DNA of 64,000 bases from Chromobotia macracanthus (Eukaryota; Chordata; Actinopteri; Cypriniformes; Botiidae), in assembly GCA_036877525.1 (NCBI GenBank), contig JAZGTH010000120.1, forward strand, positions 1,196,001 through 1,260,000. Direction: 5' to 3'. Shown piece by piece: positions 49,466 to 61,845 of this stretch. The number at the start of each line of letters is the position of its first letter. Position 1 is the first letter of the stretch. A program made the position numbers and the translations under genes. The notes under the pieces were generated by a model, which was not told the DNA's origin, searched no databases, and saw nothing but the letters and a program-made list of their open reading frames with translations.

Positions 49466-49500
49466 TAAATACATTTTGATTGATTGATCTGATTGATTGA
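49466..49500. repeat. (TTGA)n short tandem repeat
   Basis: TTGATTGATTGATC followed by TGATTGATTGA directly beyond the family C copy. Confidence 0.8.
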
Positions 49501-50200
49501 TATGTACAACACTACAAAACTGGCATCTTATGTTGATCATACTCTTATATGACAGGTTTAAAATGCCTTTATTTTCCAAATGAAAAACAAACGTTCCTAA
49601 ACATTTGTGTTCACACATTCAGGGGTATCTGAACCTTGTGATCAATCTTGAAGCCTATGCAGATGTTTAACGTCCTTTCTTCTCACGCAGCAACATGTTT
49701 AGTTGACAAACAACTGCTCCATGTTCTTTTTACTAGCAATTCTTACTTTTTATCATTGAAAGCAATGAGCCAATCTCCAATTTATGCCAGCCCGGGCAGT
49801 ACGAGTGTATTCAGAACCTGGTCACACAGCCAATCTCCTGCTAAGGAGCAGTGATAATGTAATAATGCCTCACTGATGTGCAGCTAGTAATGGAGCTGAA
49901 CACCTCGCATTCATCTAACACTACCTGATCATTACTTGAACAGAATAATACATTAGCCCTGCAAATAACTCGGAGTGTGCAACTCCATCTCCTAAATGTG
50001 CCCTTCCTTATTGTGAGGTGAGGGGAAAAGCTTCACTGTGTGTGTGCATGTGTGTCGGCGCTCAAAATAGAAGATTGTGCATTTAGTATTTACTGCTAAA
50101 TGCATAATATCTCTTTCAGTGTATGTATAGCGTACACTGCACAAAGAGCCTGTTCGCATTAATATAAAAGACGTAAACTGTAAAAAATATGTATTTGCAC
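49501..50200. other. Unique sequence, nothing firm
   Basis: Chance frames only. 49780-49960 is moderately complex. GTGTGTGTGCATGTGTGTCG at 50037-50056 is a short TG-rich patch. Confidence 0.45.
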
Positions 50201-50224
50201 ATACATATATATATATATATATAT
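50201..50224. repeat. (AT)n microsatellite
   Basis: About ten AT units after ATAC. Confidence 0.92.
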
Positions 50225-50854
50225 TCAACACACCACGAATGCAAGATGCATTAGCCATTTACTACATTTCCCAGTGACACCCAACCAAACCTCAAAACAG
50301 AGACAAGCTCCAAGTATGAGACATCAGCTCACCAAAGTAAAAAACAGAGAGGCTTATTTAGTCTTTCTATTGCTCTGCATTTAACCCACATCATACAATA
50401 TCGCAAAGTGCAAACAGTTTTTAATAACCAGAGGGTGTCAGCCAGCATCAGCAGGGCAGTCGACTGCTGCAGCATAACCAAATGTTACTGACGAAAACAG
50501 CATGTCACACCACCATTTGACATGGTGAAATGAGATTAGATGGAATTCATTTCTAAGTGGAGAAAATTATAGGCCTACTCCTGCGCCGTGCACTCTGGCC
50601 CACCCCCCTCGCCCCACAACAGATGCAGTCAGGCGTGAAAGTTGACATGCTCGAGAAATGACCTGACCACTGCTGCCACTGCCGTGACTACAGGGGTAAA
50701 CTGTATTGTTTTAAGCTCTTGAGATGGGAGGCTGGTCCGGGAGATACTTGAATGCATGAATGCACTGTTTCTGCATAAACAGACCAAACACTATTACTAT
50801 AAATTTCTTATATTAGCTGATTGGCTGCAGTATCATGAATATTGAGCAGATGCT
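50225..50854. other. Unique sequence, nothing firm
   Basis: Contains GCCCACCCCCCTCGCCCC near 50598-50615 and otherwise mixed sequence. No gene or dispersed repeat. Confidence 0.45.
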
Positions 50855-50857
50855 TAT

Positions 50858-50892
<35 letters not shown>
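50855..50892. repeat. (TA)n microsatellite
   Basis: Nineteen TA-type units with one phase slip (TAAT) near 50868, then ACACACA. Confidence 0.93.
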
Positions 50893-50900
<8 letters not shown>

Positions 50901-50938
50901 TTGGATCCTCCTAATGAGACCTTCACCTCCTTGGAATG

Positions 50939-51191
50939 TAAAGGGATAGTGAATTTCACCCTGAAATGAAATTCTTCATTTATTCACTCTCATGTCATTT
51001 TAAACCTGTATGACTTTTTTGCTTCTGAGGAACACAAAAGGCATTTTGAAGTATGCTGGTAACCAAATATAAATGGCACCCAGTGACTTTTATTGTATGG
51101 ACGCAAAACTACTGATACAATTCTCAAAACATCTCATATAGGTTTGGAATGACATGACGGTGAATAAAAATTCTTGGTGAACTATCCCTTT
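50939..51191. mobile_element. Angel-like foldback MITE, second long copy
   Basis: Left arm TAAAGGGATAGTGAATTTCACC (partly altered), right arm TTGGTGAACTATCCCTTTA. The arms share CACTCTCATGTCATTTTAAA against TTTGGAATGACATGACGGTG. The interior TGAAGTATGCTGGTAACCAA and TGGCACCCAGTGACTTTTAT is typical of the family and longer than in the copy at 13703. Confidence 0.82.
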
Positions 51192-53184
51192 ATATGCTCT
51201 TGTCTTAGTAATGCTCAAACATTAAAATGGCATTTTTTGAAAGCGCCCCCAATCTTGGCAGGCCCAAGAAAAAGAAGTGTCAGTCTCCCGCAGGGAGGGG
51301 TCTGCTTGAAGGTGAGGAGGTTAGCAAGTCTTCCTGGCCACACAGAGCTTGGCCTTGGCAAGGCTGCCATAATGAATGCTAATTATATAGCCATCTGTGA
51401 GGTGGGCTGTGTTATGTAGACACCTGTTCATTAAGACAAAGCACAAGATTTGAACATCCCAACTTTCATCTGCTTTTCTACTATTCACATGAGCTTAAGA
51501 GAGAATAATGAATGTCGAGAGCTATTGTGTACTTAAATGGATTATAAAAAATCCATCTTCTGACTATATTAAAATAACAAAATCCACAACAGAAAAAAAT
51601 TATTTTTTTTCCAAGGCTGTTGTTATTCATATTTTTCCATCCAAAAGCTGTGACATCACCATTTGTTGCATTATCTAGCACAACTAGAATAAACATAACA
51701 CAACAACTCTGATTGATGTCCTCATTTAAACGATTCATCCCACAACAGAACTCACTCGGACAGCGAGTGATTGATTTTTTTCTGTAATACCTTTACAACT
51801 TTTGGGCCTCATTGGGCTAACCACATTAGGTGGAGGAGTTGAGGAGGAAGCCAATAAAACCCTCATGGATGTTTGCGCACTAGGATTGGAGTCTGTCAAT
51901 TGACTGCCCCTAAGAGGTGATTTGCCATTACCGAGCCATAGGAAACAAATGAGGCCATTTCCTCTGCCAGCTTCCCATCTGAGCTGTCAATACACACTCG
52001 CACATGGCAAGATGCTGAGAGAAAGCCTTTTCATTCGCAGTCAGAGGTGGACTGCAGCAGCTTCTCTCCCAAATCACAGGCAAACTGAAAGAAGCCAAGT
52101 TTCATTAAACAATTGCACTGTATAATCATGCATCATATTTTTCTTCCAATATTAGGTTTCAAATGATTAATCTCTATTTAAATTAAATTATCTCTTAGCA
52201 GTATGCAGTGCATACTGTATGTTTAATCAAACAAAATAAATGCAGCGCAAAAGAAAAAAGCAATATTTGTATACTCATTAATAATTAAAACTATATTTGT
52301 ATTTTTTTGCCATTAATATAAGCTTATTAATTTTCTTATTTTTATTTTTTCTTACCATTTTTTCTTATTATTATTACTTCTTAGTTTTTTTCTTACTGTT
52401 CTTATTATTAGAAGTTTTCATTATTCTGGTCCTGGATTTGGTAGGTGGTATTAAGCTGTTAAATCTTTAAATCAGTAGGATATGCACAGCTAAAGAGATA
52501 ACATCATCTTTAAAACTTAAGCAGTACAAATCTTGTTCCTATCAGCATTAAAAACATCTCAAATACACAGACAGCTCCAGCCGGATAGAATGTGTTAAAC
52601 TAAATGAACTGAAAGCATGAAAAATAAGCATTTGGCTTTAAATCCAGTTGATTTTCAGACGCATTTATCTGTCTTAATGCTTCCGTTTCAGATTTAAGAA
52701 GCTGAAAATGCCTAAATGTCACATAATTCAAGATGTTAGCTTATGACTGCTAAGTTTCAAATTACCCCAGCATGTGATTCAAAACAGAAAACATGTTAAA
52801 GCAGCCCAATTATAGCACTGATTTATTGATTTTACAGAGTGAGATGAGGTTAAGTTGATGACAGGCTTTTTGACATATCAGTGCTGCACTTGAAATTAAG
52901 TACTAAAGGACTATATTTCATAGTGATCGCGTGCAACGATTCGTGTTTTTCAGCCGTAGCAAAACTGCAAATCAAGTCAAACAGCTTATATCAACTTAAA
53001 CTTAAAGGGCGACAAAGTAACTCCCTTACAAAATATATCAACTTGGCAACTCTAATAAACTGAATCAAATTTCACCAACATATTTTGACGTTGAAAATAA
53101 TAATGGTGTGATGCAGAAAGAGCAACAGATACAGTATGAACCAAATAAGGAAATCATGCTGTCATACAATCCCACAGCAGAATG
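51192..53184. other. Unique sequence, two possible regulatory patches
   Basis: 51230-51420 and 51770-52120 are complex (GGCCTCATTGGGCTAACC, TTTGCGCACTAGGATTGG) with feature-less frames of 81 and 67 codons. 52280-52420 is a T-rich low-complexity stretch of TTATTATTA/TTTTTCTTA words. No gene. Confidence 0.42.
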
Positions 53185-53391
53185 CCAGCTATAAATTTTA
53201 GGTTGTAAGAATGTTTCTATTAAGTAACAAAAATGTTATTTTGAAGGTTCTAAGGAATGCTCAAAACATTCATTTTTTTATGAACCTTATTGCTTGGTTA
53301 TAACCTTGGTTTAATATCACAAAACACAGAACTTTGAGAGAACTTTTAGAGAACATTAGCCAAGGGTCTGAGAATGTTCCTGTTAGCTGGG
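53185..53391 (+). mobile_element. Family A MITE, copy 6 (internally shortened)
   Basis: Left end CCAGCTATAAATTTTAGG, right end GAATGTTCCTGTTAGCTGGG. The interior keeps GTAACAAAAATGTTATTTTG and TTGCTTGGTTATA. Length is close to copy 2 but the breakpoint differs. Confidence 0.8.
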
Positions 53392-55389
53392 TACAAAAAT
53401 AGGCCAACAATGTTACAATGTCTGCCAGCACATGCAAAAACTGCCTCAGATTCTAACATATGCTCAGGTGAATTGAGTCCTCGGGGTCCAATCTGCCTTA
53501 TCCAGATCGCGAAGACAAATTGAAGAGGCCATCTCTCTCATTAAAAAGTCTAAATAACCACCATATGCATTGCTATTATTAGAGGGGTAACAAAACACTT
53601 CCCATTTTCAAAGTTAAATTACCAAGTATAACCTTAATTGGTGAGAAGCACCGTTTAGCGGATAGCATCAGAAAGAGACTGAGAAGATAATTCAACAGAT
53701 GGCTTAGTCTTATGACTTGTGTTAACACCTTCTATGTTTAATGAAGTGATAATTGCTTTTCTAATATATAATGGGACTACCAGAATACCCGCAGTAATGC
53801 AAATAGATTAACGCGCTGAAGACAGATAAACACACATGGCATTCAATGTCACCGTTAAGTGGCATGAAAAACAAAACAAGGTGGGGGACACAAAGAGCGG
53901 TCACACTGAGCAGCACATAAACAATGAGGCTGGAGTTTCCTATTCACCCGACGCGGTATTCGGGCCTCAGACACTCAGATTAGACCAGGGGAAAAAGAGC
54001 TGGTGGAGACTCTGCTTTATCCCTGTCTGCCAAAGTCTCAAAGGATCGGGCCTCCAGAGATCATTGGACTCTAAAAACAAGCTGAAGGAGGACAATGTTT
54101 TGAGGTTTGTCAAGTTAAGAATTTAGCGTGCTAATAGGATCTACTGTGAGAGCCTGCCTCATAAACCAGATGAATTATGTCCTTAAACATCTATTGTTTA
54201 TATTCTTTACACATTCTTTTCCGTTTAATGATTTAATATGACATATCATATTAAAAGGTAAGACAATCAATGCTGAGAAGAAATTCACAAACATTTTAAG
54301 ATTGCTGGCAGTTCTGTTAGCAGTATAACTATCAAATCAAAATCGGTATCAAAGTACAACACTACCCAGCAATTGTCTACATGTGAAAAAGCGGGTTATT
54401 GGAAGCTTGTATTTTTAACTGGCATTTTACCTTATGCACAAGGTAAATAACTGCCTTTTGAACAGCCGTTTTAGAAGGAAGAGAAGTCCACTGTAGACAG
54501 TCTTCCTAAGTCCTGTTCATTCCAATGGACAGTACAAATTTTGATAACATTCAAGGTAACTAACGGCACCAGAGACACTCTCCCCATCCTTCTGATTTCA
54601 ATAGCTATATTGAAAACATTTTGAAAGGTGGGAAACTCTGTTTCAGACAAGTGCTGCACTGAAGGGCAGCCATCTTGGCACAACAAATGACAGTAACTGA
54701 CAGATTAACATTATGGAATAAATAAGTCAGAATGGTTGTACAACCTTTCACAGTATTAAAGAATTAGAACCATATTAGTATTCTAAAATGTGTTTGTGTT
54801 TTTAAAAACATAGAGCATTACATTTTTTTCCAGTGTATGGCCACTTTAATGGAGTGTTTCTTTAAGAAATAAATCAATATAAAAATTAATTATAGTGAAT
54901 AAACTATAATGAATATTGTACAATACAAAGTCAGTTTCTACAAATCACTTCCATTAATAATTGTACCGAACTGTGCCAATAAAATATAATCAATAAATAG
55001 GCGGTTTATAGAAATGTAAAAATGTATGTGTATACAACACTAAATAAAATGCACAAATTATTGATTCACAGAAGAGACATCCTTCTGTAAAACAAACATC
55101 TGTGTTAGCTTAGCAGTGTGATATTTCTATCATTGTCTTTTCTTATGCCAGTCTCGGAGTAATGCCACCTGTGCAAACTGTGGTTTATTAAATTAACTGC
55201 TCTTTAAGGTCAATATACTTCCCTAATAGCTTGTCACTTTTTATCACCATGGGTTTAGCAGTACCTTGATCTCCCCATTCTGTAATTGTGTTCAACTCTG
55301 TCAGAGCTAATAGGCTCACCCTGTAATGTTTTTCAAATTTCAGCGTAGACCGAGCAAGTAATGCTTTGCATGCTTAAAATCCATTTCCA
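53392..55389. other. Unique sequence, partly complex
   Basis: 53460-54180 is complex, with a feature-less 96-codon plus frame (53836-54126). 54720-55030 is AT-rich. No dispersed repeat recognised. Confidence 0.42.
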
Positions 55390-56020
55390 TAAGTAAGTGC
55401 AATTTCCGTACAGTTTGTTGCTGTTTAATGAAGTGAAATCTTGTTTGTATTCATCCCCATTTCACAAGAAAAGCCACCAGAGCGTAAGTGTCAGAATTAA
55501 AACAAATTAAAATTAAAGCCGCTGCTATCTTCAACCGAACACAACTTCACGATTCAAATGAAACACAGAGCTTTTGCATTAAACGCATTAGGAAAATTTA
55601 AAGACCTGTTTTGCGCTTTTAAAATGCAACCAGTACTTTTATTATTATTCTATTATCGCGACTATTTAAGCAGCTTTAATGATGGAACATGCAAATGGCG
55701 TGGAGCAGAGAAAATGGCTAACATTTATTTATCCTGGCTGTTCCCATGTCTTGTTGGTGCCATTAGAACAGCTCGCTGCGTCCCATTCGCTCACATTATC
55801 TCAGCTATCAGCGAAGCCCAACCAGATTCAAGCAGGGCCATAAATACTTCCCCTGGACCCCATACGGCTTCCACATCATCTCCCAGGCACAGCTTAATGA
55901 CAGGGAAAAAAACACAATGGGTTTTTGCTCTCTTTCCACCCTTCCTTCTCGCACATTTCATATCGACGGCACAAAATATGTACAGAGGCAGCAACAAAGT
56001 TACATGTAGTTAAAAAGGTA
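55390..56020. promoter_or_regulatory. Candidate conserved non-coding element with a 151-codon chance frame
   Basis: The plus frame 55558-56013 runs 151 codons and an overlapping minus frame (55791-55997) 68 codons. The plus product has a hydrophobic stretch (residues about 26-32) and no domain. ATGCAAAT at 55689-55696 is a canonical octamer, and the neighbouring GAGAAAATGGCTAACATTTA is high-complexity non-repetitive sequence. I favour enhancer over gene; conservation of frame in related fish would reverse this. Confidence 0.32.
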
Positions 56021-56160
56021 CATTAAACCATCATTTCCAAAATCTCTGACATGATTGATGGATGTAATCACGATGTCCTAATGCACAATTCAGGCATCTA
56101 TGTTTTACAGCACCAGGGTAACAGACCAGAAGGTACATGTGGAATGAAACAGCACTGGAG

Positions 56161-56211
56161 GAAAAAAAAGAGAGAGAGAAAGAAAAAGAGAAAGAGAGAG
56201 AGAGGGAAGAA
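56161..56211. repeat. Interrupted (GA)n purine tract
   Basis: GA units broken by A-runs; all purine on this strand for about 50 bp. Confidence 0.9.
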
Positions 56212-57079
56212 GCAGAGGTAGGCATATAGTACATGTTTCAAATGGCAACTCTGCTCAGATATATGATTATCTACCTCTTAATATAGGTAATGAATCTAAG
56301 GTAAGGATATCTGATGTGTTAAATGTCTGCTAGATCAATTAGACATCACAATGAGCCCAGTAACAGCTCACTGAAAGATGTATTACAAAAGCACACAGGT
56401 ATGGCTCTTAACCACAGGTGTGGACTGGAAGTCAAGCCAACAGTCACTGTTTAACAGATTATTGTGTACAGTAATGGGAAAAACCCAAGTTTTTGGTTTA
56501 CCAAATTTTGGTTTACTATGAAGCATCTTCATTATAATAATGGATTAACGGACAAATTTAGCAAACACTGTAAGTATCAGTAAGTGTTAAGCTTTAACCA
56601 CTTTGACTGGATTTAGGAATTGGCCATGATGTCACAGAGAGACGCGGTACAGAACACATTTTAATTAGATGGCTTTAAGGAAGTAGGGAGGAGATATACT
56701 TGACCTTTATTGTGGATAATTTAGCCCCTTGTGCACTACAGGAAATACACATGTGTTTTAAATGTGTTTTTTAGATAAAAGACAGATATCTTGTGAGGCA
56801 GGTCTTTTGTTTTATATTACATTTAGCACACAGAAAAAGAAAATTGCAAAAAATACTTTGAAACAAACGTTGGTATTCTTTTTTTTAAAAAGGGTGGGGT
56901 CACTTCTATTATGCGAAGAAAAATCTAATAAAACCAGTTTATTAAAAAAAGTCCAGGTGTTTCTTTTTAATTTTGTTTTCTCTCACCAATCATGATGTTT
57001 CACTATTTCCTTTATTTGGGAGGTTATTTGAGGATTTTTATTTATAATATTCACAACACAAACAAGTTTTTAAAGGCTA
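56212..57079. other. Unique AT-rich sequence
   Basis: Feature-less frames (56762-56995) dominated by Lys/Phe. No repeat shared elsewhere. Confidence 0.48.
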
Positions 57080-57840
57080 CAAAGATCAAAAGGTCCAGCA
57101 TAACAGAAAATACCCTGTGCATCTCATTCAAAGCTTTCCATCACTCCACATTTGTTGTTCCGCCTGATGCAGTGCATATCATTGGGAGACACTGTAAGAC
57201 CGCCGTGTGCGTGCATGTCACAGGCCTGAAGACACTCTGTGACAAGTCTGAGCTTGTCGCTCAAGCAGCACTGTGGCACAATGTCATGTGTTTGTTTGGG
57301 TAATGCTTGAGAGGCGTATCTAACGCCACCCTCTAAAATGCGCTCAGGTGTTGAGGACCGTACACATTAAGACCACGAGTGTTCCTCTTCTGCGACCCAA
57401 AGTCCCTGACACAGAGGACAAAGTGTGTGCCTCATTTCCTGCTCCTAATCAATGTTTACACCCATTGGCGTGGAGACAGCCGCATACGGGCGCATATAAA
57501 TCACCAGCTGACGGCGCTGTGCTAAGCATCAAAATGTGCTGTTCCTCTTATCCTCTCTCTCGCCCCTTTTTACTGCTATCTGTTTTAGTGGCGACTCTCT
57601 CTCTCACTCTAATGGGTGCAGTGGAATTACAGCTAATTACGGATGTAAATGGACCCAAAGAGTGACAAAGAGCCTGCTTGTAATTCCACTCTAAATTGTC
57701 TCTTACCTCAGCAGAAAATTTATCACAGGAGACAATGTCAACTTTTACAGGGAAGGGCTATTTGCATTTGCGCATTCATTAGTGGGGCATGATCACAGGG
57801 CTTGGCAGTAATGGCAGGAGAAATGCTGCCCACCCTGCCT
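57080..57840. promoter_or_regulatory. Candidate conserved non-coding element
   Basis: Complex, repeat-free. Contains TACAGCTAATTACGGATGTA near 57630 (TAATTA core) and an octamer ATTTGCAT at 57760-57767 followed by TTGCGCATTCATTAG. Plus frames of 103 (56992-57303) and 105 codons (57348-57665) lack support; the second ends in a hydrophobic stretch with no signal-peptide position. Regulatory reading is inference. Confidence 0.36.
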
Positions 57841-57865
57841 CTCCCCACCGAGGCACCTGATAACG

Positions 57866-58177
57866 CAGCTAACAGGGAATGTTCTTAGAATGTTCTCTCA
57901 ACATTTTCAAAATGTTCTTGCTGTAACGTAAGTAGTACTTTTTTAAATGTTATGTACCATGTATATCAAAAACATTATTCTTTAGTTGTTAGTGGAACAG
58001 TTTAAAACATTACAGAATTTAAATAAAAAATTGAGTAACATTCTTATAACCAAGCAATTAACATCAAAAAAATGAACGTTTTGAACAAATCCACTTTTAA
58101 AATAAAGTTTTTAACATTTTTGTTACTTAATTAAAACATTAGGGAAACATTCTTACAACCTAAAAATTGTTAGCTGG
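57866..58177 (-). mobile_element. Family A MITE, copy 7 (near full-length, reverse orientation)
   Basis: Starts CAGCTAACAGGGAATGTTCT and ends TACAACCTAAAAATTGTTAGCTGG. The interior AAGCAATTAACATC and TTTTTGTTACTTAA is the reverse complement of the forward copies. Terminal repeats are well preserved. Confidence 0.83.
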
Positions 58178-58922
58178 AAGTTCCCTCAACAGTCTGCCAA
58201 TGACTCAAAGGGAGCAGGAGGATATTACGGATGGGTGAAAGGGATCTGACACAAACGCCTGATGCTCTGACAGTGTCAGACAGTCAAAGTCATCCTTTTT
58301 GCATGGCAATAACAACAGTGAGCACCACAACACACAAAGCACAATGATACTCACAGATCCAAGATTCACGATAAAACGACAATGAAGATCCCCACTATAT
58401 CTAGACAGAGTGCACGGTGACTGGTGCGACAGAAGCCTTGTTGTGATTTATGTTGCTTTAGATATGACTGCTACTACGCAGTAGCAAGACATCGATCTGA
58501 CATAGCAAAGCAAACAATAAAGAGGGTAGGAAGATGATGTGCTTAGTGAAGTGAAGCAATGGAAAGTGTACCTATAAGAGCTAATTATCTGCACACATAA
58601 TTCTCCAGGTTAAGACAGGGGGCTGGAATGCAGGCCAGCAGGCTGGGTCTGGGAGATGATTGTGTCAAAGGGCAGGAATGGGGGATACAGGCGTACAGAG
58701 ACCCCAGCCAACCAGACAAAAATGCATTACAGAAGAAAGATAAATTTATACCACCCCACTGACTGTCATCTAAATCACAGTAGTCTGAAAATATAGACTT
58801 TTTTGATACTATGAGAAGACTTGCTTGCAAAGACTATTGTTTTGTTTCAAAATTCTAGCATTACCTTGAAAACTTATAAATGTCTCAACCTGGTCATATT
58901 CCAATGAGGCAAATACAACATT
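58178..58922. other. Unique sequence, nothing firm
   Basis: An 81-codon minus frame (58585-58830) has no features. Moderate complexity to 58700, AT-rich after. Confidence 0.45.
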
Positions 58923-59095
58923 ATATTACATTTACAGACGGTACTCTAAGTTACATTTTATGCAAAGTATAAAATGAGTTCATTTGAATACATTTGTATC
59001 CAGTACATTCAGTTTAGTTTTCTTTCGATTTAAACCCATGACCTTTACGTTGAGAGCACCCTACCTACCTGTTAAGCTACAGCAATACCTTTTCC
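58923..59095 (-). mobile_element. tRNA-derived SINE, decayed, minus strand
   Basis: On the minus strand: GCTGTAGCTTAACAGGTAGG (head), GAGAGTGC-type mid-head reading as GTGCTCTCAACGTAAAGGTC, then ATGGGTTTAAATCG in place of box B. At the far end TGTAAATGTAATATAA is the usual 3' body. More diverged than the copy at 28606. Confidence 0.68.
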
Positions 59096-60599
59096 TTTAC
59101 AAAGTTTAGTTGCAGTTGAACAATATATTAGAAAATAATATGAAAATAAAAGCCACAGCTAAAAAGATCAGGGGAGTTTCAATAAATTAACCTGAATCCC
59201 AAATAACAAATACAATAAATTTATTGTTCATAAACCGTAATAAATTAAGCGTGGCTTAAAATAAAAGTGCTAAAAGTGATAAAAGCTGGAACTCACAACT
59301 TTAATAGTGGTCTATAACAATCACTGGGTGAGTTCACAACCCACCAGCCTGAATACAGATAGCCCATTATAACCTGGTCTCCAATAGCAGTAGAAAAAAA
59401 ACATTATTTGCTATGATTATATCCTATCTTTTGGATTCATTCCTTGCCGTAACTGTTCGGGGGTTTTAATTAGATGTACATTCTGGGCGGTTAGCATTGC
59501 GTCGTTAATAACATCATATAAAAGCAACAGAAGACAGCCACTGACACTTTTAATAGCTGGAGAAACAAGATGTAATACGCTAGTGGTGCCAGGAGCAGCT
59601 CAGCTATGCTTCAGAGTTCTATACTTCATGAGAGAAGATTATGTCAGAAATACAGATACTCAGCGACGAGTTACAAAGCACAACATGAAGGAGGTAGAAG
59701 GTCATGGAAGACTGTCATACAATTCCATAGCAGGTGCTACATATATGATGACATCATCATAAAACCATGGGAATTAAGGAGGTTTCACTTACATTCTTTC
59801 TTCCCATCATATTTAATTAAATGCTAATCAAATTATAGCTGTTTAAGTGACACAATGGGGAAGCTGTTTAAATCATGCATCTAGCCTATTACATGGAATG
59901 TTTGGTATTTATTCAAACATTTCTTCCCTTTCTGCACTTCTGTGATTTATGTAAATCGTAAAATCATAATTCAAAAAACTCTACATTCCCATATTAACAA
60001 GTACTTGCTGCCAATGTTCAACTGGATTTCTTCCCAGAATGCAAGTTTATTGGGACACATCCTGGCACTGCAGAGGCGTGCTGAACAGTGTATATTTTCT
60101 CTCTTCACAATCACAACACATAAAGCTCTAATCTGTTTTTAGTATTTATATAAAACTTACATTTTACGTTATAAACCACATACTTGTTTTTGTAAATTTA
60201 GAAATATATGTTCTGAAAAATATATAATAAAAAGATACACTTTGGTCAAAAAAGAAATGAATAATACACACACATACACATATGAATTATATATATACAT
60301 TAGATATAGGGATTAAACTCTGTTGTTCTTCTAAACTGGTAAAACCTTTATGTGTTAAAACAGCCAAAAACCAAAATGTGACATTCTGCACTTTTGCCTC
60401 ATTTTAACCTTAAAGATTTTCTGACTCCACAGAAAACAAAAAAAATTTTCTTTACTGTCCCAATACTTAGGGGGGTCTATTACATGAATTATGTACTATC
60501 ATCCCATGTTTATCAGTTCTAAAATAAGCAAAATAATTTTCTATGTTGCACAGTACTGCATAGGATTTGTGTTTGGGCTGATCTGCTCTAGTTAGTCAT
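59096..60599. other. AT-rich intergenic sequence
   Basis: No gene, no shared repeat. Feature-less frames at 59606-59827 and 59942-60142. 60180-60310 is low-complexity AT with a short CACACATACACATAT patch. Confidence 0.45.
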
Positions 60600-61259
60600 T
60601 AGACGAAACAGAGATCCCACTTCCTCAGCCTTTTGGCAGACATGCAACTGTTACTTGCGGCGTTTTGTCTCTACTGCATCTGACTTGGGCTCCACAGCAG
60701 TACAAACAGTGCGCAGCTCGAGCGGCCATCTTGAAAAAGCGGTTAGGGACGCCAGCAGTCGTAATTACGCTTTGATTTTGTAGATGCTCGTTCTGCGCCG
60801 TTCTCTACCCGTGTCAAGAGTCACTGATAGAGGAAATAGTCTGCCCATCCACTTCGTCGGAATTCAAAGTGCTCGCTAATTTCAAAGGGAGATTCATCTC
60901 CCTCCTGTTTGCATTTATCTCATGGCTGTCGCTCGTTCTGTGCCACGCGGTGTGGTTTTGGGGTGAGGAGTGGATCAGGGTGCATGTATCTGCCAGAAGT
61001 CTGGCTGCTTTTGATGAGACCCACCTAAGGCTAGGGTAAATTCATGGTGTTCTGTACAAATAAGCTGTAGGTCTTTAGGTTTAGGAGGTAGATTTATATC
61101 TTTCTAATGGGAATAACATATTAAGTTTTATTTACTTTTTATCGAGGTTGCATTTACCTATGCTTACCAGGTTGGACCCAATTTTCCTCCTTTCTCTGGA
61201 GCAGCTTAGTATCACTCCCTCTGGCCTTCCGTGACCCCGAATACCCCTGCAAGTGTCTA
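60600..61259. promoter_or_regulatory. Candidate conserved non-coding element
   Basis: Higher CpG content than most of the window (CGCAGCTCGAGCGGCCATC, TTCTGCGCCGTTCTC) and repeat-free, with ATTTCAAAGGGAGATTCATC and GTTTGCATTTATCTCATGGC. No start codon context or splice pair makes an exon. Lies directly downstream (minus sense) of the protein-like frame at 61260. Confidence 0.32.
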
Positions 61260-61445
61260 GGGCCACTCTCCCCTCACACTTTCATCAGAATTCCTGTAAG
61301 GCAACCCATACTGAAATTTACTCTCATAGTACTGATTTTCACTGCCCATGGATGAGTCCCAGTCCGACTCCCTCAGCCTGTCTATCAGACTCCCGCGATT
61401 AAACGCATAAATGGTCGGTAACCCTCCACCGGCCCCCTTTCCCAG
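61260..61445 (-). pseudogene. Protein-like open frame without start or splice acceptor (possible relic or unannotated exon)
   Basis: Minus strand, 62 sense codons between a TGA (61446-61448) and a TAG (61257-61259). The conceptual peptide is well mixed and hydrophilic, with Tyr/Asp/Ser/Arg-rich words such as GLPTIYAFNRGSLIDRLRES and ENQYYESKFQYGLPYRN; it reads more like an exon than any other non-edge frame here. Against it: no ATG until residue 35 or so, no pyrimidine tract before the frame (the good minus-strand acceptor near 61535 is separated from it by the TGA), and only a weak donor-like GTGAGG at about 61276-61281. The plus strand is also open over much of the same bases. No family recognised; the pseudogene label is a placeholder for an unproven coding relic. 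Confidence 0.2.
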
Positions 61446-61845
61446 TCACCTCCACTGCCTCCTTCATCTCACTCCTGGATAGCACCTTTTCTGTTCTCCG
61501 GGCTCTAAAGCCCTAAACACCACTATTCATCTTGCTGAAAAAAACATCACTTATTTTGTTCTTCCCTGATAATTTACTTTTTTCTTTCTTTTTCCTTTCT
61601 ACAGGAATTCTCCATTTCCCTATAAAATGAAAATTGATTCAGAATTACATCTTATGTCATCATTATGTTTATTGCGCCGTGGATGATGTATGTGAACAGC
61701 GCTGGCTTGCCGCTGAGTGCTTAATGATGTACAAGATTAAGCCGAGGCTCTCAGCTGTGCTGTGACTCCCCTCTGCTCCCTATGCTGCAAGTTGCATGCT
61801 GGGAGAATGCCCAAACGGCCATCAGGTGAATGGAAATAGCACTTT
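61446..61845. other. Unique sequence, nothing firm
   Basis: C-rich at first (CCACCGGCCCCC lies just inside the neighbouring frame). An acceptor-like TTTCCTTTCTACAG ends at 61605 on the plus strand, followed by only about 26 open codons. 61640-61760 is complex. Confidence 0.42.

Noticed and set aside
49466..49500. TTGA repeats considered as part of the adjoining MITE
   Set aside because: The family C terminal repeat ends at TTTAA before the TTGA run, and the other copies lack it.
57541..57665. Signal-peptide-like hydrophobic stretch in a plus-strand frame
   Set aside because: The hydrophobic run (PFLLLSVLVATLSLTLMG) is near the C-terminus of the frame and encoded by CT-rich sequence; no gene context.
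61592..61680. Acceptor-like TTTCCTTTCTACAG with a short open frame after it
   Set aside because: Only about 26 codons to a stop, no donor, low-information residues.
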